The notes beneath the pieces are model-generated. The model did not search any database. It was not told the DNA's origin and saw only the letters and a list, made by a program, of their open reading frames with translations. A DNA stretch of 9,233 nucleotides from Chloroflexota bacterium (lineage in GTDB: Bacteria > Chloroflexota > Chloroflexia > QHBQ01 > JADMIH01), in the NCBI GenBank assembly GCA_015478675.1, contig JADMIH010000153.1:1-9233 (forward strand), written 5' to 3'. Positions 1-6,147 of the stretch are shown here, piece after piece. Both the position numbers and the translations under genes were made by a program. Position 1 is the first letter of the stretch. Each line of letters begins with the position of its first letter.

Positions 1-154
1 TGACGATTAGGTTTGTAACATGCCCAGCTTCATCGGCGACCACCTCGGCTACTTCAGGCTTGCTCAAGTCCTCATCGCCCAGGTCGCCCGCGGTTGTCTC
101 AACCACCATCCCCGGCTTTATTTTGTCCCTTGCTGCGATAGGATCTTCCGCCAC
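1..154 (-). CDS. Partial small protein, possibly PRC-barrel-like (N-terminal 51 residues)
   Basis: An open frame on the minus strand starts with GTG at 154-152 and stays open to the window edge, giving 51 residues that begin MAEDPIAARDKIKPG. A strong Shine-Dalgarno-like GGAAGGA lies 6-7 bases upstream, which is why this start was chosen. The sequence is acidic and soluble with no signal peptide. The pattern (an 'IKPGMVV' opening, then 'VAEVVADEAGHVTNLIV') resembles the short beta strands of PRC-barrel or DUF2171-type stress and RNA-metabolism proteins, where a 'V.D..G.V..L.V' hairpin is typical. That family call is by eye and weak. The gene is divergent from the glycan operon and separated from it by about 400 bp, so a common function is not implied. 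The rest of the gene lies beyond position 1. Confidence 0.6.
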   Translation of the reverse strand, partial: MAEDPIAARDKIKPGMVVETTAGDLGDEDLSKPEVAEVVADEAGHVTNLIV

Positions 155-160
155 GCAACG

Positions 161-168
161 TTCCTTCC
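161..168 (-). promoter_or_regulatory. Ribosome binding site of the leftward partial gene
   Basis: The minus strand reads GGAAGGAA, leaving 6 bases before the GTG at 154. It is the main evidence that the open frame 1-154 is a real gene and that GTG is its start. Confidence 0.6.
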
Positions 169-174
169 AACCAA

Positions 175-192
175 GCGTATCTATTGATACGC
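175..192. repeat. Perfect 7-bp inverted repeat with 4-base loop
   Basis: GCGTATC at 175-181 and GATACGC at 186-192 are exact reverse complements around TATT. The element sits 6 bases upstream of the Shine-Dalgarno of the leftward gene. It could be an operator or a hairpin in that gene's 5' leader. No T-run follows on either strand, so it is not an intrinsic terminator. Confidence 0.6.
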
Positions 193-208
193 CTGATGCG
201 ACTTTACC

Positions 209-243
209 GCAGGTGCGCCGCCCAGGAGGTAAGTAGCACCTGC
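209..243. repeat. 8-bp inverted repeat enclosing an AGGAGGT motif
   Basis: GCAGGTGC (209-216) pairs exactly with GCACCTGC (236-243). The 19-base loop contains AGGAGGT at 224-230, which on the plus strand would be an ideal anti-16S sequence exposed in a loop. No start codon follows at a suitable distance (the next bases are AAGTAGCACC). The pairing is exact, but its function is unknown. Confidence 0.5.
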
Positions 244-304
244 CACGGAGAAGAGATAAAGCAAATCGTGGGCCATAAGCAGGGCTTTCCTCCAATGCTA
301 AACC

Positions 305-335
305 GGCGAGCGCCAACCCCCTTTCGACGCTCGCC
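305..335. repeat. GC-rich 8-bp inverted repeat
   Basis: GGCGAGCG (305-312) and CGCTCGCC (328-335) are exact reverse complements with a 15-base loop. All but two of the eight pairs are G-C, so the RNA hairpin would be stable. There is no T-tract on either side, so I do not call a terminator. Confidence 0.5.
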
Positions 336-398
336 CCCTCGCCCACTACGCACAATTCGGCGGGGAATAGCTGCTGTGGCTCGGTTCTTGCTTATGTC

Positions 399-427
399 AG
401 CTATCGCCAACATCTTTGTAGCTATCG
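399..427. repeat. Direct repeat AGCTATCG, 21 bp apart
   Basis: AGCTATCG occurs at 399-406 and again at 420-427. The spacing of 21 bp is two turns of the helix, which would place two protein-binding half-sites on the same DNA face. The pair lies about 50-80 bp upstream of the TATAAT at 478, where an activator could bind. The assignment as a binding site is inference. Confidence 0.35.
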
Positions 428-477
428 GTGCGCTGTACCGCTTTCTATTTGTCTGCGCTTCCTCTGCTCAGGAGGAG

Positions 478-483
478 TATAAT
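478..483 (+). promoter_or_regulatory. Candidate -10 box (TATAAT) of the glycan operon
   Basis: A perfect TATAAT lies 71 bp upstream of the first operon start codon. I see no good -35 hexamer 16-18 bp upstream (the region around 455-460 reads GCGCTT) and no extended -10 TG. A real promoter here would therefore need an activator, which fits the direct repeat upstream. Transcription would begin near 490, leaving a leader of about 65 bases that includes the hairpin at 502-524. The same bases also overlap an SD-ATG arrangement, so the motif may be fortuitous. Confidence 0.35.
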
Positions 484-501
484 GGGCAAGTGATACTACG
501 G

Positions 502-524
502 TTTTCCACAGCTGTGGTGGAAAA
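502..524. repeat. Hairpin / nested palindrome just upstream of the first operon gene
   Basis: TTTTCCAC (502-509) pairs exactly with GTGGAAAA (517-524) around a 7-base loop. Nested within it is the perfect 12-bp palindrome CCACAGCTGTGG (506-517). Both are 13 or more bases upstream of the AGGAGG (537-542) of the first epimerase gene. The dyad could be an operator for a dimeric repressor, or an RNA hairpin in the leader. The two pairings are mutually exclusive as RNA structures. Confidence 0.55.
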
Positions 525-536
525 TAGCGCCGGAAC

Positions 537-542
537 AGGAGG
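537..542 (+). promoter_or_regulatory. Shine-Dalgarno AGGAGG that sets the GTG start at 554
   Basis: A perfect AGGAGG precedes GTG at 554 by 11 bases, which is slightly long but usable. The encoded N-terminus goes directly into the first beta strand of the Rossmann fold, so the GTG start is well supported. Confidence 0.7.
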
Positions 543-553
543 AAACCGAGAGA

Positions 554-1672
554 GTGAGTAAACACATTCTCATTACCGGTGGTGCAGGCTTCATCGGTTC
601 TCATCTCGCCGACGAGATGCTTGCCATTGGCCACCACGTTCGCATACTAGACAACCTCTCACCCCAGATTCATGGAGAAGAAAGACGCCGCCCCCCCTAC
701 TTGAGCCATGATGCCGAGCTAATAACAGGCGATGTACGCGATCCTATAACTGTTCGGCAGGCTCTCAAAGGGATAGATGCCGTATACCACATGGCTGCTA
801 TGGTCGGCGTTGGGCAAAGCATGTACGAAATCGCACGCTACACCGAGGTTAACAACCTGGGCACAGCGGTCCTTCTAGAAGCTCTGGTTGAAAATCCTGT
901 GGAACGCCTGGTAGTGGCCTCAAGCATGAGTCTCTACGGCGAAGGGCTTTACCGCTCGCCTGACGGCACCCTCACCTCAGGCGTAGAGCGCAGCCTCGGC
1001 CAGCTAAGAGCGCGAGATTGGGAGCTGCATAACCGCGAAGGGCAGACCCTGGAGCCTGTGCCTACCCCTGAGACCAAACAGCCTTCTCTGGCCTCTGTAT
1101 ACGCCCTTTCCAAGTACGACCAGGAGCGATTGTGCCTGATCGTGGGTCGTGCTTACAACATCCCGACAGTGGCCCTGCGCTTCTTCAACGTCTACGGCAC
1201 CCGTCAGGCCCTCTCAAATCCTTACACGGGCGTGCTCGCGATCTTTGCTTCCAGGTATCTCAATGGCAACCCGCCTCTCATCAACGAAGATGGCTACCAG
1301 CAGCGCGACTTTGTCAGCGTTTATGACGTAGCGCGGGCTTGCAGGCTTGCCCTGGAAGTTCCGGAGGCAGAAGGCCAGGTGCTCAACGTGGGGAGCGGTC
1401 ATGCTTACACTATCCGAGAGATAGCAGATCGTATGGCGCGTGTACTTGGCGTTGAACATATCCGCCCTGAGATTACAGGTAAGTATCGTGTGGGCGATAT
1501 CCGGCATTGCTTCGCAGACATTACCATGGCGCGCAGGGTTCTCGGCTATGAGCCACGAGTCACACTTGACGATGGACTTGTAGAGCTTGCCGAGTGGCTC
1601 AAAGGAGAGGTGGCCTACGACCGAGTAGCAGATGCCCACGCGGAGCTTGCCGCACGGGGGTTGACGGTATGA
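554..1672 (+). CDS. Extended SDR nucleotide-sugar epimerase, dTDP-L-rhamnose 4-epimerase-like
   Basis: This 372-residue cytosolic protein is an NAD-dependent epimerase/dehydratase of the extended SDR family. Visible motifs are the cofactor loop GGAGFIG (9-15), the aspartate ending strand 2 (LDNLS), the HMAAMVGV segment, the catalytic serine region SSMSLYG (123-129) and the catalytic pair YALSK (Tyr183, Lys187). The stretch FFNVYGTRQALSNPYTGV and the 'TGKYRVGDIRHC' region near the C-terminus are typical of the dTDP-L-rhamnose 4-epimerase / actinobacterial GalE-like branch. A roughly 45-residue insert separates the serine and tyrosine motifs, as in that branch. In relatives I remember, this insert carries Cys-x-x-Cys pairs; here those cysteines are absent. 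It is the first gene of a tightly packed operon and overlaps the next by 4 bases (ATGA). The exact sugar substrate cannot be read from sequence; UDP-glucose 4-epimerase activity is an alternative. Confidence 0.88.
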   Translation: MSKHILITGGAGFIGSHLADEMLAIGHHVRILDNLSPQIHGEERRRPPYLSHDAELITGDVRDPITVRQALKGIDAVYHMAAMVGVGQSMYEIARYTEVNNLGTAVLLEALVENPVERLVVASSMSLYGEGLYRSPDGTLTSGVERSLGQLRARDWELHNREGQTLEPVPTPETKQPSLASVYALSKYDQERLCLIVGRAYNIPTVALRFFNVYGTRQALSNPYTGVLAIFASRYLNGNPPLINEDGYQQRDFVSVYDVARACRLALEVPEAEGQVLNVGSGHAYTIREIADRMARVLGVEHIRPEITGKYRVGDIRHCFADITMARRVLGYEPRVTLDDGLVELAEWLKGEVAYDRVADAHAELAARGLTV

Positions 1673-2871
1673 ACAACTTACCAAATACAACAGGCAACCC
1701 AGATATGCTCAATTCAGTCAAGCCGGCGCGTAATGGCAACGGCCAAGACCATGCGCATCATGAAGAGCCTTACATACTGATCACAGGCGGAGCAGGTTTT
1801 ATAGGCACCAATCTGGCGCACCGCTTCCTGAAGAACGGGCAGCGAGTTGTCATTTACGACAATCTATCACGCCCCGGCGTAGAGCGTAACTATCGCTGGC
1901 TCAGCCAAAGCTACGGCGACCTGGTGCGCGGCGAAATAGCCGACATTAGTGATCACGACAGGCTGCAACGCTGCGTGGCGGGAGCATCACAGGTTTTCCA
2001 TTTCGCTGCACAGGTGGCCGTTACAACCAGCCTTGTGAACCCTGTCCACGACTTTGAGGTGAACGCACGTGGCACCCTGGGCCTCCTCGAAGCTTTGCGC
2101 TCCGTCAAAAATCCGCCGCCTCTTGTCTTCACATCGACGAACAAAGTATACGGCGGCCTGCAAGACGTCGCCTTGCGCAAGAACAGCAACAGCACGCGTT
2201 ATGAGCCTGCTGATGCATCTCTTCGTGAGCATGGCATCAGCGAGTCGAGGCCGCTCGACTTCCACAGCCCCTATGGTTGCTCTAAAGGCACAGCCGACCA
2301 GTATGTGATTGATTATGCGCGCACCTACGGCGTCCGGGCCGTAGTTTTTCGCATGAGCTGTATTTACGGGCCGCACCAGTTCGGCACAGAAGACCAGGGC
2401 TGGGTAGCTCACTTTCTCATCCGCGCCGCGCAGCGCGAGCCGATCACCCTCTACGGAGACGGCATGCAAGTACGAGACATCCTCTTTGTAGAGGACCTGG
2501 TAAACGCATTTTTGCTGGCGCAGAAGAATATGAGCCGCCTCACAGGGCAAGCCTTCAACATGGGCGGTGGCTCGGGGAATACCATTAGCTTGCTGGAACT
2601 CCTCAAGGTGATGCGCGACCTGGCAGGCGCGGAACCCGCAGTTGTCTTTGATGATTGGCGGCCCGGCGACCAGCGATACTACGTCTCTGATACATCCAGC
2701 TTCAGAACAGCAACGGGCTGGCAGCCCCAGGTCGGCGTCCGAGAAGGCGTTGCCAGGTTGTACAGGTGGCTCGAAGAGTCGCAGGTAGCAGCCGCCTCCG
2801 CGCACAACAGTGAGATGGATAAAGCGCCTGCTTTTGCTCCCGCGCGGGAGGCCGCCGAGGTCGCGGAATGA
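1669..2871 (+). CDS. Extended SDR epimerase/dehydratase, CDP-paratose (tyvelose) 2-epimerase-like
   Basis: This 400-residue second SDR enzyme has GGAGFIG at 40-46, TSTNKVYG at 155-162 and the catalytic YGCSK at 202-206. The 'NKVYG' signature, the block DFHSPYGCSKG, and the strings RMSCIYGPHQFGTEDQGW and YGDGMQVRDILFVEDL are characteristic of CDP-paratose 2-epimerase-like proteins. Those enzymes invert C2 of CDP-3,6-dideoxyhexoses, but many members of the family are uncharacterised. The start is placed at ATG 1669, overlapping the previous stop as ATGA; an upstream in-frame ATG at 1594 would lie deep in the preceding gene. The protein carries a polar 34-residue N-terminal extension before the Rossmann fold and an Ala/Glu-rich tail of about 30 residues, both probably disordered. 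Only a weak G-rich SD is present, so translation probably depends on coupling to the upstream gene. Confidence 0.85.
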   Translation: MNNLPNTTGNPDMLNSVKPARNGNGQDHAHHEEPYILITGGAGFIGTNLAHRFLKNGQRVVIYDNLSRPGVERNYRWLSQSYGDLVRGEIADISDHDRLQRCVAGASQVFHFAAQVAVTTSLVNPVHDFEVNARGTLGLLEALRSVKNPPPLVFTSTNKVYGGLQDVALRKNSNSTRYEPADASLREHGISESRPLDFHSPYGCSKGTADQYVIDYARTYGVRAVVFRMSCIYGPHQFGTEDQGWVAHFLIRAAQREPITLYGDGMQVRDILFVEDLVNAFLLAQKNMSRLTGQAFNMGGGSGNTISLLELLKVMRDLAGAEPAVVFDDWRPGDQRYYVSDTSSFRTATGWQPQVGVREGVARLYRWLEESQVAAASAHNSEMDKAPAFAPAREAAEVAE

Positions 2872-3938
2872 GCCTCGCCTCCGAGCATATCTCAGCCAGC
2901 CCAGATGCGGTGCCTATCTCTCTCCCTAACCCAATAGCAAGTGCAAACACCTCGACAAAGCCGAAGGTGGGCTTCCTGGGCGTGGGTTGGATCGGCAGGC
3001 ACCGCATGGAGGCGATAGCTAAGAGCGGCCTGGTAGAGGTCGCCGCCATAGCCGACCCTTCGAGCGAGAGGACAGCGCAGGCCGCTCAGTCGGCTCCCAG
3101 TGCGGCTGTAATGGCTTCGCTGGAAGAACTCCTTGACGTGAGGCTGGACGGGATTGTGATAGCCACACCGAGCGTTCTCCACGCAGAGCAGTCTATTGCC
3201 GCGCTGGAGCGTGGAATCTCTGTATTCTGCCAGAAGCCATTGGCCCGCACAGCCGACGAAACCCGCCGCGTGGTTGACGCCGCACGGGCAGCCGGCAGGT
3301 TGCTGGGGGTTGATCTCTCCTACCGGTTTATCAACGGCATGCAGCGTATCCGCGAGCTTGTACGCGGCGGCGCGCTGGGCGAGGTTTACGCTGCTGATCT
3401 AGTGTTCCACAATGCCTACGGGCCTGACAAAGCATGGTTCTACGACCCGAAGCTATCGGGCGGTGGCTGCGTGATAGACCTCGGCATCCACCTCGTGGAC
3501 CTCGCTTTGTGGGTGCTAGATTTCCCTCAAATCGGCAAAGTTCACAGCAGCCTCTATTCCGGTGGTAAGCCTTTATATGGGCGTGCAGATAAGGTTGAAG
3601 ACTATGCTGTGGCCCTCATCGAGGTTGAGGGCGGCCCAACGCTGCAACTCGCTTGCTCGTGGAAGCTGCCCGCCGGGTGCGACGCCGTTATAGAGGCGTC
3701 GTTCTACGGCACAGGTGGCGGGGCTGCGCTTCGTAACCTCAATGGCTCCTTCTACGACTTCACCACCGAGCGATACTACGGCACACAACGGGAGCTAATC
3801 AGCGCGCCACCCGACGAGTGGGGTGGCCGTGCTGCCGTTGATTGGGCGAGACGCCTCTCAGCCGGAGAGCGCTTCAACCCGGAGATCGAGCATATAACTG
3901 AGGTAGCTGCGGTGCTCGATGAGATTTATAGTATATGA
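2868..3938 (+). CDS. Gfo/Idh/MocA-family NAD(P)-dependent oxidoreductase
   Basis: This 356-residue enzyme has the two-domain architecture of glucose-fructose oxidoreductase / inositol 2-dehydrogenase relatives. The dinucleotide loop GVGWIG is at 38-43, and a second part of the cofactor domain contains 'GIVIATPSVLH'. The family's EKP motif appears as Gln-Lys-Pro (122-124), keeping the lysine that contacts cofactor and substrate. The catalytic segment DLGIHLVDL has Asp204, His208 and Asp211. Family members oxidise or reduce hydroxyl groups of (nucleotide-)sugars or cyclitols, so a role in making the modified sugar of this locus is likely. A Ser/Pro/Ala-rich extension of about 32 residues precedes the first strand. 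The start is the ATG of an ATGA overlap with the previous gene, with GAGG 7 bases upstream. It overlaps the next gene by 4 bases in the same way. The substrate is unknown. Confidence 0.88.
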   Translation: MSLASEHISASPDAVPISLPNPIASANTSTKPKVGFLGVGWIGRHRMEAIAKSGLVEVAAIADPSSERTAQAAQSAPSAAVMASLEELLDVRLDGIVIATPSVLHAEQSIAALERGISVFCQKPLARTADETRRVVDAARAAGRLLGVDLSYRFINGMQRIRELVRGGALGEVYAADLVFHNAYGPDKAWFYDPKLSGGGCVIDLGIHLVDLALWVLDFPQIGKVHSSLYSGGKPLYGRADKVEDYAVALIEVEGGPTLQLACSWKLPAGCDAVIEASFYGTGGGAALRNLNGSFYDFTTERYYGTQRELISAPPDEWGGRAAVDWARRLSAGERFNPEIEHITEVAAVLDEIYSI

Positions 3939-5047
3939 AAGTGCTCATGACAGCAGACACGGTGGGCGGCGTATGGACATATGCCCTCGGCCTGGCTAAT
4001 GCCCTTGCCCCGGATAGTGTGCAGGTGTTCCTTGCCACAATGGGAGGCCCGATCACCCCGGCGCAGCGCGAAGAAGCTCAGCGCATCCCCGGCCTGGAGC
4101 TTCACGAAAGCAGTTACAAGCTTGAGTGGATGGAAGAGCCATGGGAGGATGTAAAACGAGCAGGCGAATGGCTCCTGGAGCTTGAGGCGAAAATCAAGCC
4201 CGATATAGTGCACCTAAATGGTTACGCCCATGGCGCTCTGCCGTGGCGTGCGCCTACGCTCGTAGTGGGGCACTCGTGTGTGCTTTCCTGGTGGGAAGGA
4301 GTGCGTGGTGAGGCAGCCCCTGCTGAGTGGCAGCGGTACAGCTACCGAGTCGCACGGGGTCTGCGCGCAGCTGGCCTGGTGGTAGCCCCCACGCAAGCTA
4401 TGCTCAACGCTTTGCGGAAGCACTACGGCATATCCGGCGGCAAGGTGATCTATAACGCGCAAGACCCCGGCTTCTTTACACTAACCACCCCAAAAGAAAA
4501 CTTTGTCTTATCGGTAGGGCGGCTGTGGGACCAAGCCAAGAACGTGGCTGCGCTCGCATCGGTAGCTCCCTGCCTGTCGTGGCCCGTTTACGTGGCAGGC
4601 GAGGAGCGGCACCCCGGCGGTGGGTCGGCTCACCTCGGCGGCGTGCATACTCTGGGGTATATCAGCTCGCGTGAGCTGGCGGGCTGGTTTGCCCGTGCCT
4701 CTATATATACCCTTCCTGCCCGCTACGAGCCTTTCGGCCTTTCGGCGCTTGAGGCAGCACTCTCTCGGTGCGCTCTCGTGCTTGGAGACATACCCAGCCT
4801 GCGCGAAGTGTGGGGCGCTGCCGCTCTCTTTGTGCCGCCCGACGACTCTGCCGCGCTCCACAACACCATAGATAGCCTTATAGCTGATGCACCCCGGCGC
4901 TCGGCTCTGGCTGAGCTTGCCTACCGCCGCGCATTACACTTTGCGCCGGAGCGGATGGCAGCGGCATATTTACAGGCATATCGCCGGCTTACCGCGCAGG
5001 ATAGATACCCCGCGCAAGAGGTGGAGGTACCCACTTGCGCATCGTAA
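3935..5047 (+). CDS. Glycosyltransferase, GT4 (GT-B fold)
   Basis: This 370-residue cytosolic or membrane-associated transferase would add a sugar from a nucleotide donor to the growing glycan. The N-terminal acceptor domain begins with MKVLMTADTVGGVWTY, a glycine-rich loop typical of GT4 enzymes. The donor domain contains SVGRLWDQAKN (193-203), with the Arg196 and Lys202 expected to contact the diphosphate, and the EX7E motif in EPFGLSALE (Glu265, Glu273). Length is normal for the family and there is no signal peptide or membrane helix. The start ATG overlaps the previous stop as ATGA; no strong SD is seen, so translational coupling is likely. Its 3' end overlaps the next gene by 13 bases. 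Donor and linkage cannot be predicted. Confidence 0.88.
   Translation: MKVLMTADTVGGVWTYALGLANALAPDSVQVFLATMGGPITPAQREEAQRIPGLELHESSYKLEWMEEPWEDVKRAGEWLLELEAKIKPDIVHLNGYAHGALPWRAPTLVVGHSCVLSWWEGVRGEAAPAEWQRYSYRVARGLRAAGLVVAPTQAMLNALRKHYGISGGKVIYNAQDPGFFTLTTPKENFVLSVGRLWDQAKNVAALASVAPCLSWPVYVAGEERHPGGGSAHLGGVHTLGYISSRELAGWFARASIYTLPARYEPFGLSALEAALSRCALVLGDIPSLREVWGAAALFVPPDDSAALHNTIDSLIADAPRRSALAELAYRRALHFAPERMAAAYLQAYRRLTAQDRYPAQEVEVPTCAS
5023..5028 (+). promoter_or_regulatory. Shine-Dalgarno GGAGGT that selects the TTG start at 5035
   Basis: GGAGGT lies inside the end of the GT4 gene, 6 bases before TTG at 5035 and 18 bases before the alternative ATG at 5047. Only the TTG is at a normal distance. 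The TTG start also restores the MRIVMFYHS first beta strand expected of this transferase type. Confidence 0.7.
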
Positions 5048-6147
5048 TGTTTTATCACTCACTCCTCTCCGATTGGAATCATGGCAACGCCCACTTCCTG
5101 CGCGGCGTGGCATCGGAGCTGCTGGCGCGCGGGCACGACCTCCGTATTTACGAGCCACAAGACGCCTGGAGCATGCAGAACTTGCTGGCCGAATATGGGG
5201 AGGAGCCTATCGCCCGCTTCCATGCGGCATACCCCCGCCTCAACAGCACCCGCTACGACCCTCAGCATCTTGACCTCGATCAGGCATTGCGCGGTGCTGA
5301 CCTGGCGCTCGTGCATGAATGGAATAGCCACAGTCTTGTGCGCGACATAGGCGAGCATCACGCGCACAACGGCTCATACCGCTTGCTCTTTCACGATACC
5401 CATCACAGGTCGGTTACCGGGCGCGAAAAGATGGCAGGCTACGACCTGCGCCACTACGATGGCGTGCTGGCCTTCGGGCGCGTAATCCGCGATCTCTATC
5501 TCTCAGAAGGGTGGGTTAAAAATGCCTGGACCTGGCATGAGGCAGCTGACACGCGCCTCTTCCACCCTATTCCTGGGGTCGTCCCGGAGGGTGATCTCGT
5601 CTGGATCGGCAACTGGGGCGACGAGGAGCGGACGGCTGCGCTGCATGAGTTTCTACTGGCTCCGGTGAAAGCTCTGGGGCTCAAAGCTCGGGTGTATGGA
5701 GTGCGCTATCCACAGCACGCTCTGGAGGCGTTGGCAGAAGCGGGTATAGAATACAAGGGTTGGCTCCCCAACTTTGAGGTGCCACAGCTCTTTGCGCGCT
5801 TCCGAGCGACGGTGCATGTACCCCGCCGCCCTTATGTCGAGGCATTGCCCGGCGTGCCCACGATACGCCCATTCGAGGCGATGGCGTGTGGCATACCGCT
5901 CGTCTCCGCTCCCTGGGACGATGTAGAAGGGCTGTTCACCCCCGGCAATGATTACCTCGTCGCCCAGGATGGAGCCGAGATGCAGCGCCACCTATCAAAC
6001 GTTCTGTCAAATAACGAGTTAGCATGTAGCCTCACCTCCAGCGGCCTGCAAACCATTTTGTCACGCCACACCTGCGCCCATCGGGTAGACGAACTACTGC
6101 AACTTTACAAATCACTCACTGCCAACGAAAGGTCTATAACTGCATGA
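5035..6147 (+). CDS. CgeB-like glycosyltransferase (first of three)
   Basis: This 370-residue GT-B type transferase starts at a TTG, chosen for its SD and because it restores the complete first strand. The N-terminal half contains SLLSDWNHGNAHFLRG, VHEWNSHSLV and LLFHDTHHRS, motifs of a group of bacterial transferases often annotated simply as glycosyltransferase or CgeB-like. The C-terminal domain matches the pattern of the Glyco_trans_1_2 (CgeB C-terminal) family: RPFEAMACGIPLVSAPW with Glu281, followed by GLFTPGNDYLVA. There is no signal peptide. It is the most divergent of the three CgeB-like copies, keeping His-rich segments absent from the other two. It overlaps the upstream GT4 gene by 13 bases and the next gene by 4 (ATGA). 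Role: probably adds a sugar in the same pathway; donor and acceptor unknown. Confidence 0.82.
   Translation: MRIVMFYHSLLSDWNHGNAHFLRGVASELLARGHDLRIYEPQDAWSMQNLLAEYGEEPIARFHAAYPRLNSTRYDPQHLDLDQALRGADLALVHEWNSHSLVRDIGEHHAHNGSYRLLFHDTHHRSVTGREKMAGYDLRHYDGVLAFGRVIRDLYLSEGWVKNAWTWHEAADTRLFHPIPGVVPEGDLVWIGNWGDEERTAALHEFLLAPVKALGLKARVYGVRYPQHALEALAEAGIEYKGWLPNFEVPQLFARFRATVHVPRRPYVEALPGVPTIRPFEAMACGIPLVSAPWDDVEGLFTPGNDYLVAQDGAEMQRHLSNVLSNNELACSLTSSGLQTILSRHTCAHRVDELLQLYKSLTANERSITA

Larger units (their letters stand above)
155..553. other. Divergent intergenic region with several inverted repeats, no convincing gene
   Basis: These 399 bases separate the leftward partial gene from the rightward operon. 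I find three 8-bp inverted repeats (209-243, 305-335, 502-524), one 7-bp stem with a 4-base loop (175-192), an 8-bp direct repeat (399-427), a perfect TATAAT (478-483) and two AGGAGG motifs (224-229 and 470-475) that are not the SD of the operon. An open frame from a TTG at 184 to 561 has no ribosome binding site and an arginine-rich, low-complexity translation, so I do not call it a gene. The region most likely carries promoters and operators for both flanking genes. It could also encode a structured leader or small RNA on the plus strand, but nothing matches a riboswitch class I recognise. Confidence 0.6.

Noticed and set aside
305..335. GC-rich hairpin as an intrinsic terminator
   Set aside because: The stem is good but neither strand has a following T-run, and the loop is 15 bases long.
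184..561. 125-codon plus-strand open frame in the intergenic region
   Set aside because: It starts at TTG inside a hairpin with no SD, has arginine-rich low-complexity translation, and covers the promoter and leader elements. A hydrophobic stretch in its middle is not enough to call a membrane protein.
691..697. Run of seven C in the first epimerase (and seven G at 6597-6603 in the second CgeB-like gene) as phase-variation switches
   Set aside because: Both runs are short, the frames are intact, and a GC-rich gene gives such runs by chance. Without strain comparison there is no support for switching.
1594..1668. Upstream in-frame ATG extension of the second epimerase
   Set aside because: It would overlap the first epimerase by 79 bases. 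The ATGA overlap at 1669 matches the junction style of the neighbours.
1214..1690. 158-codon minus-strand open frame
   Set aside because: It is antisense to the first epimerase and has no SD or domain pattern.
1987..2805. 272-codon minus-strand open frame
   Set aside because: It lies wholly opposite the second epimerase, whose motifs are clear, and its translation shows no recognisable domain. Long antisense frames are common in GC-rich genes.
4508..4861. 117-codon minus-strand open frame
   Set aside because: It is antisense to the donor domain of the GT4 gene; no motif is visible.
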